From CAVQSS01 sp963746605 (GTDB lineage: Bacteria > Desulfobacterota > RBG-13-43-22): DNA of 64,000 nucleotides. The stretch is taken from positions 62,001 to 126,000 of the forward strand of contig CAVVCH010000052.1 of NCBI GenBank assembly GCA_963746605.1, read 5' to 3'. The translations under genes were made by a program, and so were the position numbers. Positions within the stretch are counted from its first letter, which is position 1, and the number at the start of each line of letters is the position of its first letter. Under the pieces are notes generated by a model, which saw only the letters and a program-made list of their open reading frames with translations, was not told the DNA's origin and searched no databases. Below are positions 45,793-53,577 of this stretch, piece after piece.

Positions 45793-46677
45793 TTGCGTTC
45801 ACTCAATTTCCTCGGCTTAGACCAAACCGGCCTCGATCCGGCCTCCGCCGATGTCCTTATTCAGCCCATCCCCTATGACGCCACCACCAGTTTTCAGCCC
45901 GGGACCCGCTTTGGTCCCGAGGCCATCCTTCAGGCCAGTCAGCAAGTAGAGTTATGGGATGAAGAATTATCCTGGGAACCTTTTAGTCGGCATAGCTGTC
46001 TGACCTTGAGCGACATCCCGGTAAATCACGGGAGTCCGGAGCACATGGTTCGGGATATTTGGGAGAGGATTCAACCGTATCATCAAAATCGGAAATTGGT
46101 CGTAGCCCTGGGCGGTGAACACTCCCTCAGCTTTCCAATCGTCCGCTCTTTACAGGAAGTTTATCCTGACTTGGCTGTCTGCTACCTGGACGCCCATGGC
46201 GATTTGCGGGAAGAATGGGAAGGCTCCCGATTCTCTCACGCCTGTGTCCTGCGCCGGATAGCCGAGTTGCAGCTTCCTATTTTCCATCTGGGACTGCGCA
46301 GCTTTTCCCGGGAAGAAGCGGATCTTATTCAGGATAATCCCCTGATCCGGACCTATTCCAGCCGGGAAATCCTGCTGCAAGATGGATTAAGCCGGTTTAC
46401 TCGGGATTTGGCGGACAGTGCGGCCAGGAATATATACCTGTCCCTGGACGTGGACGTCCTCGATCCAGGTCTGCTCCCTGGAACCGGCACTCCCGAGCCA
46501 GGGGGATTATCATGGTACTTCTTGTTGGAGGCGATCCAGATCATTATCCGCCGGGGAACAATTCGGGGCCTGGACCTGACCGAGTTGATGCCCATCTCTG
46601 GTTCGAAGCAGTCTGAATTCATCGCGGCCAAGTTGCTTTTCAAAATCTTGTCCTATCTGTTGCACAAAAAAGGCTGA
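45793..46677 (+). CDS. speB: Agmatinase (arginase/ureohydrolase family)
   Basis: The protein has the ureohydrolase manganese motifs: 'VVALGGEHSLSF', 'CYLDAHGDLREEWEG' and 'YLSLDVDVLDPGLLPGTGTP'. It should split agmatine to putrescine and urea. The open frame extends back to 45691, into the decarboxylase gene. I prefer a TTG at 45793 (reading LRSLNFLGL) because the family's first strand starts there and 'ggacgag' lies upstream; the exact start is uncertain. Confidence 0.88.
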   Translation: MRSLNFLGLDQTGLDPASADVLIQPIPYDATTSFQPGTRFGPEAILQASQQVELWDEELSWEPFSRHSCLTLSDIPVNHGSPEHMVRDIWERIQPYHQNRKLVVALGGEHSLSFPIVRSLQEVYPDLAVCYLDAHGDLREEWEGSRFSHACVLRRIAELQLPIFHLGLRSFSREEADLIQDNPLIRTYSSREILLQDGLSRFTRDLADSAARNIYLSLDVDVLDPGLLPGTGTPEPGGLSWYFLLEAIQIIIRRGTIRGLDLTELMPISGSKQSEFIAAKLLFKILSYLLHKKG

Positions 46678-46684
46678 CTTGCTA

Positions 46685-47794
46685 ATGAACGAGACTAAAA
46701 AATTCAGTTGGCGGGAGTTTCATGACGGATCCCAGGACGGCCTGACTCCTCTGAAAAGCCTGGATCTGAAGCAAATAGATGACTTCTCATCTCTGCTGGA
46801 AGGAATGGCCCAAACGGCCTTCAGCGGCCGTTCCTTGGGAGAGGCCCAGGATATCCTCCTGGATATGGTTCAGGACCCCGATTGCCTGGTGGTAGGGACC
46901 TTTTCCGGGGCCATGTCGGTAGCCAAGATGGGGCTTTTGATCTGCGACATGATCGATTGGGGCTGGCTGGATATCATTATTTCCACCGGGGCTCTCATGG
47001 CCCACGGATTGGTAGAATCCATCGGGCTCGTTCATTATAAAAGCCCTCCCCACCAGACTGACAGCCGCCTCTATGCCCTGGGGTATAATCGTATTTATGA
47101 TACCTTGGAAATGGAAAAGAATCTGAACGATGTGGAAAACATCATCGCCCAGGTACTGGACCGTCTGGACCCCCGGGAACCATTAGGCTCGGAAATCTTC
47201 TGCCGACAGGTCGGCCGTTATCTCTCGGAAATAACCGATCAGCCGGGGATCCTGAAAAACGCCTATAAAAAGGGGGTTCCGGTTTTTATCCCGGCCTTCA
47301 CCGATTCCGAGCTCGGCTTGGACCTGGCCACCTGGATGGCAAAAAAAATCTTAAGTGACCGGCCTGATCTGAACCTGGTTCAAGGTCTTTCGAAACCCAT
47401 CCTCTCCTTCAACCCCTTTTTGGATCTGGCCGCTTATACGCGGCGTATCCTGGAGGCTAAGAAAGTGGGCATCTTCACCATCGGCGGCGGAGTACCACGG
47501 AATTGGGCTCAACAGGTCGGTCCCTTTGTGGAGATCCTCCAATACCGTTTAGGCCAGACCTTGCCCCTAAAGCGTTTTTCCCGCGGAATCCGCATCTGTC
47601 CGGAACCGGCCCATTGGGGTGGATTAAGCGGCTGCACTTACTCTGAAGGAGTTTCTTGGGGAAAGTTCGTTCCTCCGGAAGAAGGCGGCCGTTATGCGGA
47701 AATCTATTGTGACGCCACGGTGGCTTGGCCGATCTTAATCGCCGCCGTACACCAAAAACTGCTGAAAGAGAAAAAAGGAACCCAGCATGAGTAG
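46685..47794 (+). CDS. Deoxyhypusine-synthase-like protein, putative homospermidine synthase
   Basis: The protein (about 369 residues from the ATG at 46685) belongs to the deoxyhypusine synthase family. NAD-site text is 'GTFSGAMSVAKMGLLICDMI' and 'STGALMAHGLVESIG'. The active-site Lys is kept in 'SEGVSWGKFVPP'. Bacteria have no eIF5A, and known bacterial members of this family act on putrescine to make homospermidine. The adjacent arginine decarboxylase and agmatinase genes would supply putrescine. Function is inferred from family and context. Confidence 0.85.
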   Translation: MNETKKFSWREFHDGSQDGLTPLKSLDLKQIDDFSSLLEGMAQTAFSGRSLGEAQDILLDMVQDPDCLVVGTFSGAMSVAKMGLLICDMIDWGWLDIIISTGALMAHGLVESIGLVHYKSPPHQTDSRLYALGYNRIYDTLEMEKNLNDVENIIAQVLDRLDPREPLGSEIFCRQVGRYLSEITDQPGILKNAYKKGVPVFIPAFTDSELGLDLATWMAKKILSDRPDLNLVQGLSKPILSFNPFLDLAAYTRRILEAKKVGIFTIGGGVPRNWAQQVGPFVEILQYRLGQTLPLKRFSRGIRICPEPAHWGGLSGCTYSEGVSWGKFVPPEEGGRYAEIYCDATVAWPILIAAVHQKLLKEKKGTQHE

Positions 47795-48059
47795 AAATCG
47801 AAAACACCTTTTCTTTCTTTTAAGTTGTCTGGTACTCTGGTCTTTTCTTATCCCGAACCTAAACGGGGAAAATCTGGAACAATTCGAAGGCCGAATTGTC
47901 CGGATCAATGAACGAGAAGGCACCCTGGTTGTCAATGGCCTGACGCTGGATGCTTCCGATTTCGAGCTGAGTGATCTACAGGCGGGTTACTGGGTGATGG
48001 GCGATTTCATTAGAGAAAAAGGGAAATTACGCCTGGTGGATATCGAAGTGATTAAATAA
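47787..48059 (+). CDS. Small secreted protein of unknown function
   Basis: The 90-residue protein has a signal peptide (about 1-27, 'HLFFLLSCLVLWSFLIP') and a short beta-rich mature part ('FEGRIVRINEREGTLVVNG', 'GYWVMGDFI'), which resembles OB-fold-like DUF5666 domains. It overlaps the end of the deoxyhypusine-synthase-like gene by eight bases. A role in the polyamine pathway is not indicated. Confidence 0.6.
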   Translation: MSRNRKHLFFLLSCLVLWSFLIPNLNGENLEQFEGRIVRINEREGTLVVNGLTLDASDFELSDLQAGYWVMGDFIREKGKLRLVDIEVIK

Positions 48060-48067
48060 AAAATCTC

Positions 48068-48096
48068 TTGACATGCCTGTTTAAATACCCTAATAT
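48068..48096 (+). promoter_or_regulatory. Sigma-70 promoter for the small lipoprotein gene
   Basis: TTGACA (48068-48073), a 17-base spacer and TAATAT (48091-48096) make a near-consensus promoter. Transcription should begin near 48103, giving an untranslated leader of about 120 bases before the ATG at 48223. Confidence 0.75.
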
Positions 48097-48222
48097 TCCA
48101 GTTTAAAATTAACGGAGATATTTCTATCTTACTGAAAAAACATGGCTTTATTATTCCCGGATTTAGAAATAATTTTTCGGGAGACTGAAAGAAATTCAAT
48201 TTAAGAAAAGGAGGTGAAGATA

Positions 48223-48444
48223 ATGCGCAAACTTATTTCCCTGTTGCTCGTCGTCATGTTGCTGGTAGTTTTTACTTTCGCTATGGGCTGCAAGAAGAAG
48301 GAGGAGGCACCCCCGGCTCCGCCGGCTGCCACGGAACAAAAGGCTCCTGAGGCCGCTCCGGCCCCGGCTCCGCCGGCTGCAGAGCAGAAAGCCCCCGAGG
48401 CCAAAGCCCCCGAAGCTCCTGCAGCTCCGGCAGAAAAAAAATAG
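48223..48444 (+). CDS. Small Ala/Pro-rich lipoprotein
   Basis: The start at 48223 (MRKLISLL) has 'aaggaggtga' upstream, a strong ribosome site. A lipoprotein signal ends at 'TFAMGC', so the Cys would be lipidated. The mature part of about 55 residues is low-complexity Ala/Pro/Glu/Lys with two near-identical units ('PAPPAATEQKAPEA' and 'PAPPAAEQKAPEA'). It has its own promoter and terminator, so it is probably well expressed. Function unknown; a cell-envelope spacer is one idea. Confidence 0.75.
   Translation: MRKLISLLLVVMLLVVFTFAMGCKKKEEAPPAPPAATEQKAPEAAPAPAPPAAEQKAPEAKAPEAPAAPAEKK
48313..48402 (+). repeat. Tandem repeat inside the small lipoprotein gene
   Basis: Two units (48313-48354 and 48364-48402) both begin CCGGCTCCGCCGGCTGC and end GAGGCC. 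The first has three extra bases (one codon). They give the repeated Ala/Pro-rich protein text and could expand or contract by slippage. Confidence 0.7.
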
Positions 48445-48469
48445 TCTCGCTAAAAACACGTGGTACCCC

Positions 48470-48516
48470 GAGGGGACAATTTTTAGAATCCTATTAAAAA
48501 TTGCCCCCTCTTTTTT
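48470..48516 (+). terminator. Rho-independent terminator of the small lipoprotein gene
   Basis: GAGGGGACAATTTTT and AAAAATTGCCCCCTC pair along 15 positions with one mismatch, followed by six T, about 25 bases after the stop codon. Confidence 0.88.
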
Positions 48517-48633
48517 ATGGACCATTCGACTTTGGGGGGGGCTGGATTTAAACCAGTCGATCAGTCCGAAACCGGAGGCCCTACTCGAAAGGGAGCCGCT
48601 TACCCAAGAAGTCGAGGAGGTTGTTATAACTCC

Positions 48634-49722
48634 ATGGACGATCTTTACCGTCAAATAAATCAGGACCTCTCCCAGGGCCACGATATCGTCCTGGCCACCA
48701 TTGTCCGGCAAAAAGGGTCAGCCCCTCGAACGGCAGGAACCCGCTTTTTGATCCGGCCGGATGGCCAATTTAGCGGTACGATCGGCGGGGGCAGGTTAGA
48801 GGCCGAAGTGCTCCAGGCGGCCCCCGAGGTTTTTTCCCGGAGAAGAAATAAGCTGCTTTCCTTTCGCTTGCGGGGAGAGGAAGTGGCGCAAATGGAGATG
48901 ATCTGCGGCGGAGAGGTGGATGTCTTCCTGGAATTGATTTCCGCGCAGAATCCCCATCATCGGCACTTTTTTAACAACCTCTCTCGTCTTTCGCTTCCAG
49001 ACCATAAAATCCTAATCGCTACGCTGATCGAAGAGCAGGGCAGCGCCGATCTGCAGGAGACGAATTTCTTTTTCTACTCCGAAGAGGACGGGGGGTATTT
49101 TCCCAATCCTCCCCCGGCCTGGATCCAACCCCTCAGGCAGCGCCTGTCCGTTCTTCTAAATAGCGATCCTCCGGTCCAGGTTCTGAGCGACCCGTCCGGA
49201 AAAGGTAAACTGTTCCTGGAAGCCTGGAACCCGCCGGCCACGGTGTTTCTGTTCGGAGCCGGGCATGTATCCAGGCCTCTATGTCGGCTGGCCAAAATGG
49301 TTGGGTTTCGGGTTGTAGTCATTGACGATCGAGAGGAGTTTCCTACAAGAATCCGTTTTCCCGAAGCCGATGAATTGATCGTCCGCTCATTCGAAGTGAG
49401 CCTGGACGAGCTTCCCTTGGGCCCCAACTCCTATATCGTGATCATCACCCGAGGCCATTTGCATGACCATCGAATACTGCGCCAGGTTCTAAAAAAGCCT
49501 CTGGGCTATCTCGGCATGATCGGCAGCCGCCGCAAAACGGAAATTATTTTTGAAGCCTTACGCCGAGAGGGGTTTTCGGAAGATAAGATCAAAACCATTC
49601 ATGCCCCTATCGGCATGGCTATTAACGCCCAGACCCCCGAGGAAATCGCTATTTCCATAATCGCCGAACTGATTCAGGTCCGCGGAGAAGGGCTGGTTAA
49701 ACAGAAAACCTGGACGGTTTAG
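48634..49722 (+). CDS. xdhC: XdhC/CoxI-family molybdenum-enzyme maturation protein
   Basis: The protein (362 residues from MDDLYRQ at 48634; the frame is open back to 48517 but 'gaggagg' lies before 48634) has the XdhC N-domain ('IVRQKGSAPRTAGTRFLI', 'GTIGGGRLEAEVL') and the C-terminal Rossmann domain ('VFLFGAGHVSRPLCRLA', 'YLGMIGSRRKTEII', 'HAPIGMAINAQTPEEIA'). XdhC proteins handle sulfurated Mo cofactor for hydroxylases such as xanthine dehydrogenase. No such hydroxylase gene lies in the window. Confidence 0.88.
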   Translation: MDDLYRQINQDLSQGHDIVLATIVRQKGSAPRTAGTRFLIRPDGQFSGTIGGGRLEAEVLQAAPEVFSRRRNKLLSFRLRGEEVAQMEMICGGEVDVFLELISAQNPHHRHFFNNLSRLSLPDHKILIATLIEEQGSADLQETNFFFYSEEDGGYFPNPPPAWIQPLRQRLSVLLNSDPPVQVLSDPSGKGKLFLEAWNPPATVFLFGAGHVSRPLCRLAKMVGFRVVVIDDREEFPTRIRFPEADELIVRSFEVSLDELPLGPNSYIVIITRGHLHDHRILRQVLKKPLGYLGMIGSRRKTEIIFEALRREGFSEDKIKTIHAPIGMAINAQTPEEIAISIIAELIQVRGEGLVKQKTWTV

Positions 49723-49767
49723 GAAAATGCAGCATTGACGGAGCTCGTTCTATCTATCAAATTTTTC

Positions 49768-49797
49768 TTGACATTTTCACGGTCTCCTTTTTATTAT
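49768..49797 (+). promoter_or_regulatory. Sigma-70 promoter candidate for the lipoprotein pair
   Basis: TTGACA (49768-49773), an 18-base spacer and TATTAT (49792-49797) stand about 125 bases before the ATG of the next gene at 49924. Confidence 0.6.
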
Positions 49798-49923
49798 AAC
49801 CTTGAATCGCCGGAATTGATCCCTGGAAGGGAAGACGTCTTCGTCAAGTCGGGGATGATAATCCGTTGGTGATGTGTAAGCTGCTATATTTACTGTTGAA
49901 ATTAAATTCTATGGCCTGACTCT

Positions 49924-50394
49924 ATGCTTCAAAACATCCGTTCATCTAAAGCGAATTTTACTTTCTTCCTGTTGGCCTTTTTATTTAACCTGAGCGCATT
50001 GGGTTGCTCAAGCAGCGAATCCAACAATAAGGACAGTCTTACCAGCGGGACCCACACGGGGTCCGGAGGGTCCGGGCTTCCTCCGGCGGCTATCACGGTT
50101 GTGGCCGGAAATAATGAACTAGCCGCCAGTGCGGGAACCACCACGATTACGGTTGTCGTTACCGACAACCGGGGTGCCCGCACCGAGGCCACCTTTCAAT
50201 TGACCTCCTCTTTGGGAGGAAATTTCGTTCTCAACAGCGGAACGAAGAGCGGTACCACCATCGGGACCACGATAGGAGGAATTTTTATCACCACCTTTGA
50301 AGCCGGGGGGGTGCTGGGCACCACCGAAATCGCGGCCACCATTCCGGGGACCACCCCTTTGCTACGGGGATCAACCACCATCAATCTTGTCTAA
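49924..50394 (+). CDS. Lipoprotein with bacterial Ig-like fold
   Basis: The 156-residue protein has a lipoprotein signal ending 'NLSALGCSSSES', a Gly/Ser linker and a Thr/Val-rich beta domain ('SAGTTTITVVVTDNRGARTE', 'TFEAGGVLGTTEIAATIPG') like bacterial Ig-like (Big) domains. It should sit on the outer membrane or cell surface. The following gene encodes a similar protein. Confidence 0.7.
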   Translation: MLQNIRSSKANFTFFLLAFLFNLSALGCSSSESNNKDSLTSGTHTGSGGSGLPPAAITVVAGNNELAASAGTTTITVVVTDNRGARTEATFQLTSSLGGNFVLNSGTKSGTTIGTTIGGIFITTFEAGGVLGTTEIAATIPGTTPLLRGSTTINLV

Positions 50395-50414
50395 ATTTTA
50401 AGGAGGTTTAGCCT

Positions 50415-50834
50415 ATGAACCGGATAACTACCTTAATTTCTCTGCTGATCATTCTCAGCTTATTTTTGTTAGGATGTAATTCGAACACCTCTTCTTCCAG
50501 CGGTTTCGGGTCCGGGTCGGGTTTTAGCCTGAATCTTACTACCTCCAATACCTCGGTTCCCGAAGGCGGCAGCACCACTTTGATCGTGGCCGCCAAGGAC
50601 GCCCAGGGAAACCCGGTGAACGATTCGGTCCAGGGGGTCACCTTTTCCGCGACCTTAGGCGGATCATTCAGCCCTGCCTCCCCTTTTCTGTCCAGCGGAG
50701 TAGCCACGACTGTTTTTACTGCCTCAGGCGGCACCAGCCCCACCCCTGCCGCCGCCCAGGTCGGGGTAAACCAGATCACGGCCTCTTACAAAGGGGCGTT
50801 TGCTTTCATGAGCATCTTTGTTTTTAAACCGTAA
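50415..50834 (+). CDS. Lipoprotein with invasin/Big_1-like domain
   Basis: The 139-residue protein has a lipoprotein signal ('IILSLFLLGCNSNTSSS') and one Ig-like domain of the invasin type ('VPEGGSTTLIVAAKDAQGNP', 'VTFSATLGGSFSPAS', 'ASYKGAFAFMSIFV'). It starts 20 bases after the similar upstream gene behind 'aaggagg'. The two are probably diverged duplicates. Confidence 0.72.
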   Translation: MNRITTLISLLIILSLFLLGCNSNTSSSSGFGSGSGFSLNLTTSNTSVPEGGSTTLIVAAKDAQGNPVNDSVQGVTFSATLGGSFSPASPFLSSGVATTVFTASGGTSPTPAAAQVGVNQITASYKGAFAFMSIFVFKP

Positions 50835-50917
50835 TCCCCTATCCGGATAAAGGAACTTTTCCCGTCAATCCCCCCTTACCGGGGGATTGCCAATTTAAGG
50901 TACCCATTCCAGGTCTC

Positions 50918-52756
50918 ATGAAAGCGATCGTCCCAATTAGGCCGGGCTGGAAACGGAGGTTATGTTTAGCCTCCTTTTTGTTTTTTCTCCTTGTCCCGGG
51001 CCAACCTTATTCCACCCTGGCCGATCAGGAGGTGCTGCCGGCGGACCAAGTTTTTCAGGTGGAGGGACGGGTAGCGGGACCTCATCATCTGGAGGTTCTT
51101 TTCCGTATAGCGGACGGAAACTACCTGTACCGCCACAAGGTGAAATTTGAGATTCGACCCCCTGACATCCAACTCGGGGTTTTTCAACTCCCGGCCGGGA
51201 CACCCAAGGAAGACCCCGTTTTCGGGCGTATTGAAATCTATCGCCAATCCCTGCAAGTGCGCCTTCCGATCAACCGTCCTACCCTGGAAGGGCGGGAAAT
51301 CACCCTGACCGTCCACTATCAGGGCTGCTCGGATCGCGGTTTTTGTTACCCCCCTAAAAGAAAAGAAATCAACCTGACACTGTCCCCGAATCCTTCGACG
51401 ACGGCCCTGAAAACTCCGCCCGGCCCGGAACCGATCGAGTCGGATTCCCATAAATACGGGCGCCTCTTTCGGGAAGGCAATGTTCTATTTGTTTTGCTGA
51501 GTTTTTTTGGTTTTGGATTGCTCCTTTCCCTGACCCCCTGTGTATTTCCCATGATTCCCATTCTCTCGGGAATTATTGTGGCCCAGGGGACTTCCGTTCC
51601 CAGGGGACGGTGCTTCACCTTGTCTTTCATTTATGTTCTGGGCATGGCCCTGACCTTCGCCGCTGTCGGAATGATCGCCGGCCTGACCGGCTTTCTGGTT
51701 TCCGCTTTATTGCAGAATCCTTGGGTCATCGGGTCTTTTTCTTTGATCTTTGTCCTCCTGGCCCTGTCCATGTTCGGCTTTTATGAGTTGCAGCTTCCCA
51801 GCGTTTTTCAGACTTTGTTGACCCGAGCCAGCAACCGCTTCTGCGGCGGTAGCTTCCTCGGCGTTTTTTTCATGGGTATCGTTTCGGGCCTGATCGTCGG
51901 CCCCTGCGTCACCCCTCCTTTGGCCGGGGCCCTGCTGTTCATCGGTCAGACCCAAAACCTTTGGTTGGGGGGGACGGCCCTTTTTGTTCTGGCCTTGGGC
52001 ATGGGGGTTCCGCTGCTGATCATCGGCGCTTCGGCCGGTTTGTTCCTCTTCAAGGCTGGGGCTTGGATGGTGGCCGTCAAAGCTTTTTTCGGTGTCCTGC
52101 TCCTGGGCCTGGCCCTTTATCAGGTGAGTCCCTTCATCTCACTTACCCTGCAGATGTTCCTCTGGGCCGCCCTGCTGATTGTCTCCTCCATTTACCTTCG
52201 GGCCTTGGACCCGCTGCCAGAAGGATCCCGGGGCTGGGCCCAATTCAGGAAGGGAGTGGGGATCCTCATTTTCCTGATCGGTCTGGCGTTGCTGATGGGG
52301 GCTTTGGGGGGTGGGAAGAATCTTTATCAACCCCTGGAGGGGCTTCTGGAAAGGGGGGCGCCGGGTACACCCCTTACAGGAACGACCACCCATTCGGGAT
52401 TGAACTTCCAGCGCCTGACCAGCCCGGTTGAATTGGAGCAGCAATTACAAGCGGCCCGGGGCCGGAAGGTCTTGCTATATTTCGGGGCCGAATGGTGCAC
52501 CTCCTGCAAGGCCATGGAGCGTGGCGCTTTTCGGGATCCCCGGGTTCAGGAACGGTTGAAAGAGGTAAAAATTCTTAAATTCGATCTTACGGATATGACG
52601 GCAGAAGCCCAGGCCCTACTTAAGAAATTGGACCTTTTTGGGTCTCCGGCGATCCTATTTTTTAACGAACAAGGGCAGGAGATCAAAACCGACCGACTGA
52701 TCGGCGAGCAGGAAGCCACCGGTCTGTTGGAACACCTCAACAAAGTGTTGGGGTGA
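50918..52756 (+). CDS. dsbD: Thiol:disulfide interchange protein DsbD
   Basis: The 612-residue protein has all three DsbD parts. The N-terminal periplasmic domain has the Cys pair in 'YQGCSDRGFCYPPKRKE'. The membrane domain of eight helices has the redox Cys in 'LTPCVFPMIPILSG' and 'IVGPCVTPPLAGAL'. The C-terminal thioredoxin domain has 'FGAEWCTSCKAMERGAF'. It passes electrons from cytosolic thioredoxin to periplasmic proteins such as DsbC and cytochrome c maturation partners. A signal peptide is seen (20-35). Confidence 0.95.
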   Translation: MKAIVPIRPGWKRRLCLASFLFFLLVPGQPYSTLADQEVLPADQVFQVEGRVAGPHHLEVLFRIADGNYLYRHKVKFEIRPPDIQLGVFQLPAGTPKEDPVFGRIEIYRQSLQVRLPINRPTLEGREITLTVHYQGCSDRGFCYPPKRKEINLTLSPNPSTTALKTPPGPEPIESDSHKYGRLFREGNVLFVLLSFFGFGLLLSLTPCVFPMIPILSGIIVAQGTSVPRGRCFTLSFIYVLGMALTFAAVGMIAGLTGFLVSALLQNPWVIGSFSLIFVLLALSMFGFYELQLPSVFQTLLTRASNRFCGGSFLGVFFMGIVSGLIVGPCVTPPLAGALLFIGQTQNLWLGGTALFVLALGMGVPLLIIGASAGLFLFKAGAWMVAVKAFFGVLLLGLALYQVSPFISLTLQMFLWAALLIVSSIYLRALDPLPEGSRGWAQFRKGVGILIFLIGLALLMGALGGGKNLYQPLEGLLERGAPGTPLTGTTTHSGLNFQRLTSPVELEQQLQAARGRKVLLYFGAEWCTSCKAMERGAFRDPRVQERLKEVKILKFDLTDMTAEAQALLKKLDLFGSPAILFFNEQGQEIKTDRLIGEQEATGLLEHLNKVLG

Positions 52757-52883
52757 TTTTAAGAAGAGGGTTATCCCGGCCGAACAAAGGCGGAGGTAAG
52801 AATCCGCTGCAAAGAAGACCGGAAGGCTGAGAATGGTGCCACTGGAGGGCTGAAGTAACGTGGCCTTAAGGGGAAATAAAAAT

Positions 52884-52920
52884 AAAAAAGGGGTTGAACG
52901 GAGGTTCGACCCCTTTTTTA
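52884..52920. terminator. Bidirectional terminator between dsbD and the cold-shock gene
   Basis: GGGGTTGAAC and GTTCGACCCC form a 10-bp stem (one G-T type mismatch) flanked by six A on the left and seven T on the right. It can stop transcription from both converging genes. Confidence 0.88.
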
Positions 52921-52940
52921 TTTTTTGAGAAATCTGGTTT

Positions 52941-53144
52941 CTAAAGAGCCTTCACATTGGTTGCAGCCGGGCCTTTTTTGCCTTCTTCGATATCAAAGCT
53001 AACGCGTTGCCCTTCGGCTAAGGTCCTGAAGCCCTGCATAGTGATTGCTGAATGGTGAACAAAAACGTCTTTTTCCTGACCATCGACCGCAATAAAACCA
53101 AAGCCTTTACTCTCGTTGAACCACTTCACGTGTCCTTCTGGCAT
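52941..53144 (-). CDS. Cold-shock domain protein (CspA family)
   Basis: The 67-residue protein starts at 53144 (MPEGHVKW) with 'aaggaggga' upstream; an in-frame ATG at 53174 would remove the ribosome site. RNA-binding motifs RNP1 'KGFGFIAV' and RNP2 'DVFVHHSAI' are intact, so it should bind single-stranded RNA and melt structure. It has its own promoter, a long structured leader and a terminator. Confidence 0.95.
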   Translation of the reverse strand: MPEGHVKWFNESKGFGFIAVDGQEKDVFVHHSAITMQGFRTLAEGQRVSFDIEEGKKGPAATNVKAL

Positions 53145-53302
53145 AATCGTATCCCTCCTTTTCAGATTTCTCAAGTTGGGATACGATTTAAAAAATAGAG
53201 GCGTCGACCATAAATCCTCGACGCTTGGACCTTTTCTAATCTACCACCAACTTCGACCGTTATAACATTCCCCCTGAACTTATAACGGATTTAACTGCTT
53301 AA
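53145..53302 (-). promoter_or_regulatory. Long structured 5' leader of the cold-shock gene
   Basis: From the predicted start near 53302 the leader is about 158 bases. It holds two perfect inverted repeats: CCGTTATAA/TTATAACGG (53257-53288) and GCGTCGA/TCGACGC (53201-53224). Long leaders that change fold in the cold are known from cspA-type genes. Confidence 0.65.
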
Positions 53303-53308
53303 AAAAGA

Positions 53309-53336
53309 ATTTTACCATCAATAAATGCCTTGTCAA
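53309..53336 (-). promoter_or_regulatory. Sigma-70 promoter of the cold-shock gene
   Basis: Read on the minus strand: TTGACA (53336-53331), 16-base spacer, TAAAAT (53314-53309). This is close to consensus and would start RNA near 53302. Confidence 0.75.
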
Positions 53337-53383
53337 GTATTTTTCTGCTTAAAAGCTGATTCAGAAAAACGGACAATTAGGGG

Positions 53384-53550
53384 GAAAATTGGACCACCAA
53401 CCGGGCAGGAAAATTGCCCTGATCCTCTGGGACGCCGATCTGAAGGTCAACGACTTCTGGAGTTTCATGGCGAACTTTTTGGGGAGAAGGTCTTCCTGGA
53501 GCTTAAGAAACCACCCAGACGGTGCAATGGCTGGCGTGATTTACGATTAA
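53384..53550 (+). pseudogene. Possible small gene remnant in three frames
   Basis: Between the cold-shock promoter and the dihydrolipoyl dehydrogenase end, three successive frames give coherent protein-like text: 'RKIALILWDADLKVNDFWS', 'FHGELFGEKVFLELK' and 'NHPDGAMAGVIYD' followed by a stop at 53548. No start codon with ribosome site is clear and I do not recognise the family. It may be a frameshifted small gene or chance. Confidence 0.25.
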
Positions 53551-53577
53551 GCTTTTTTTCCAAGGCCAATAATAATA

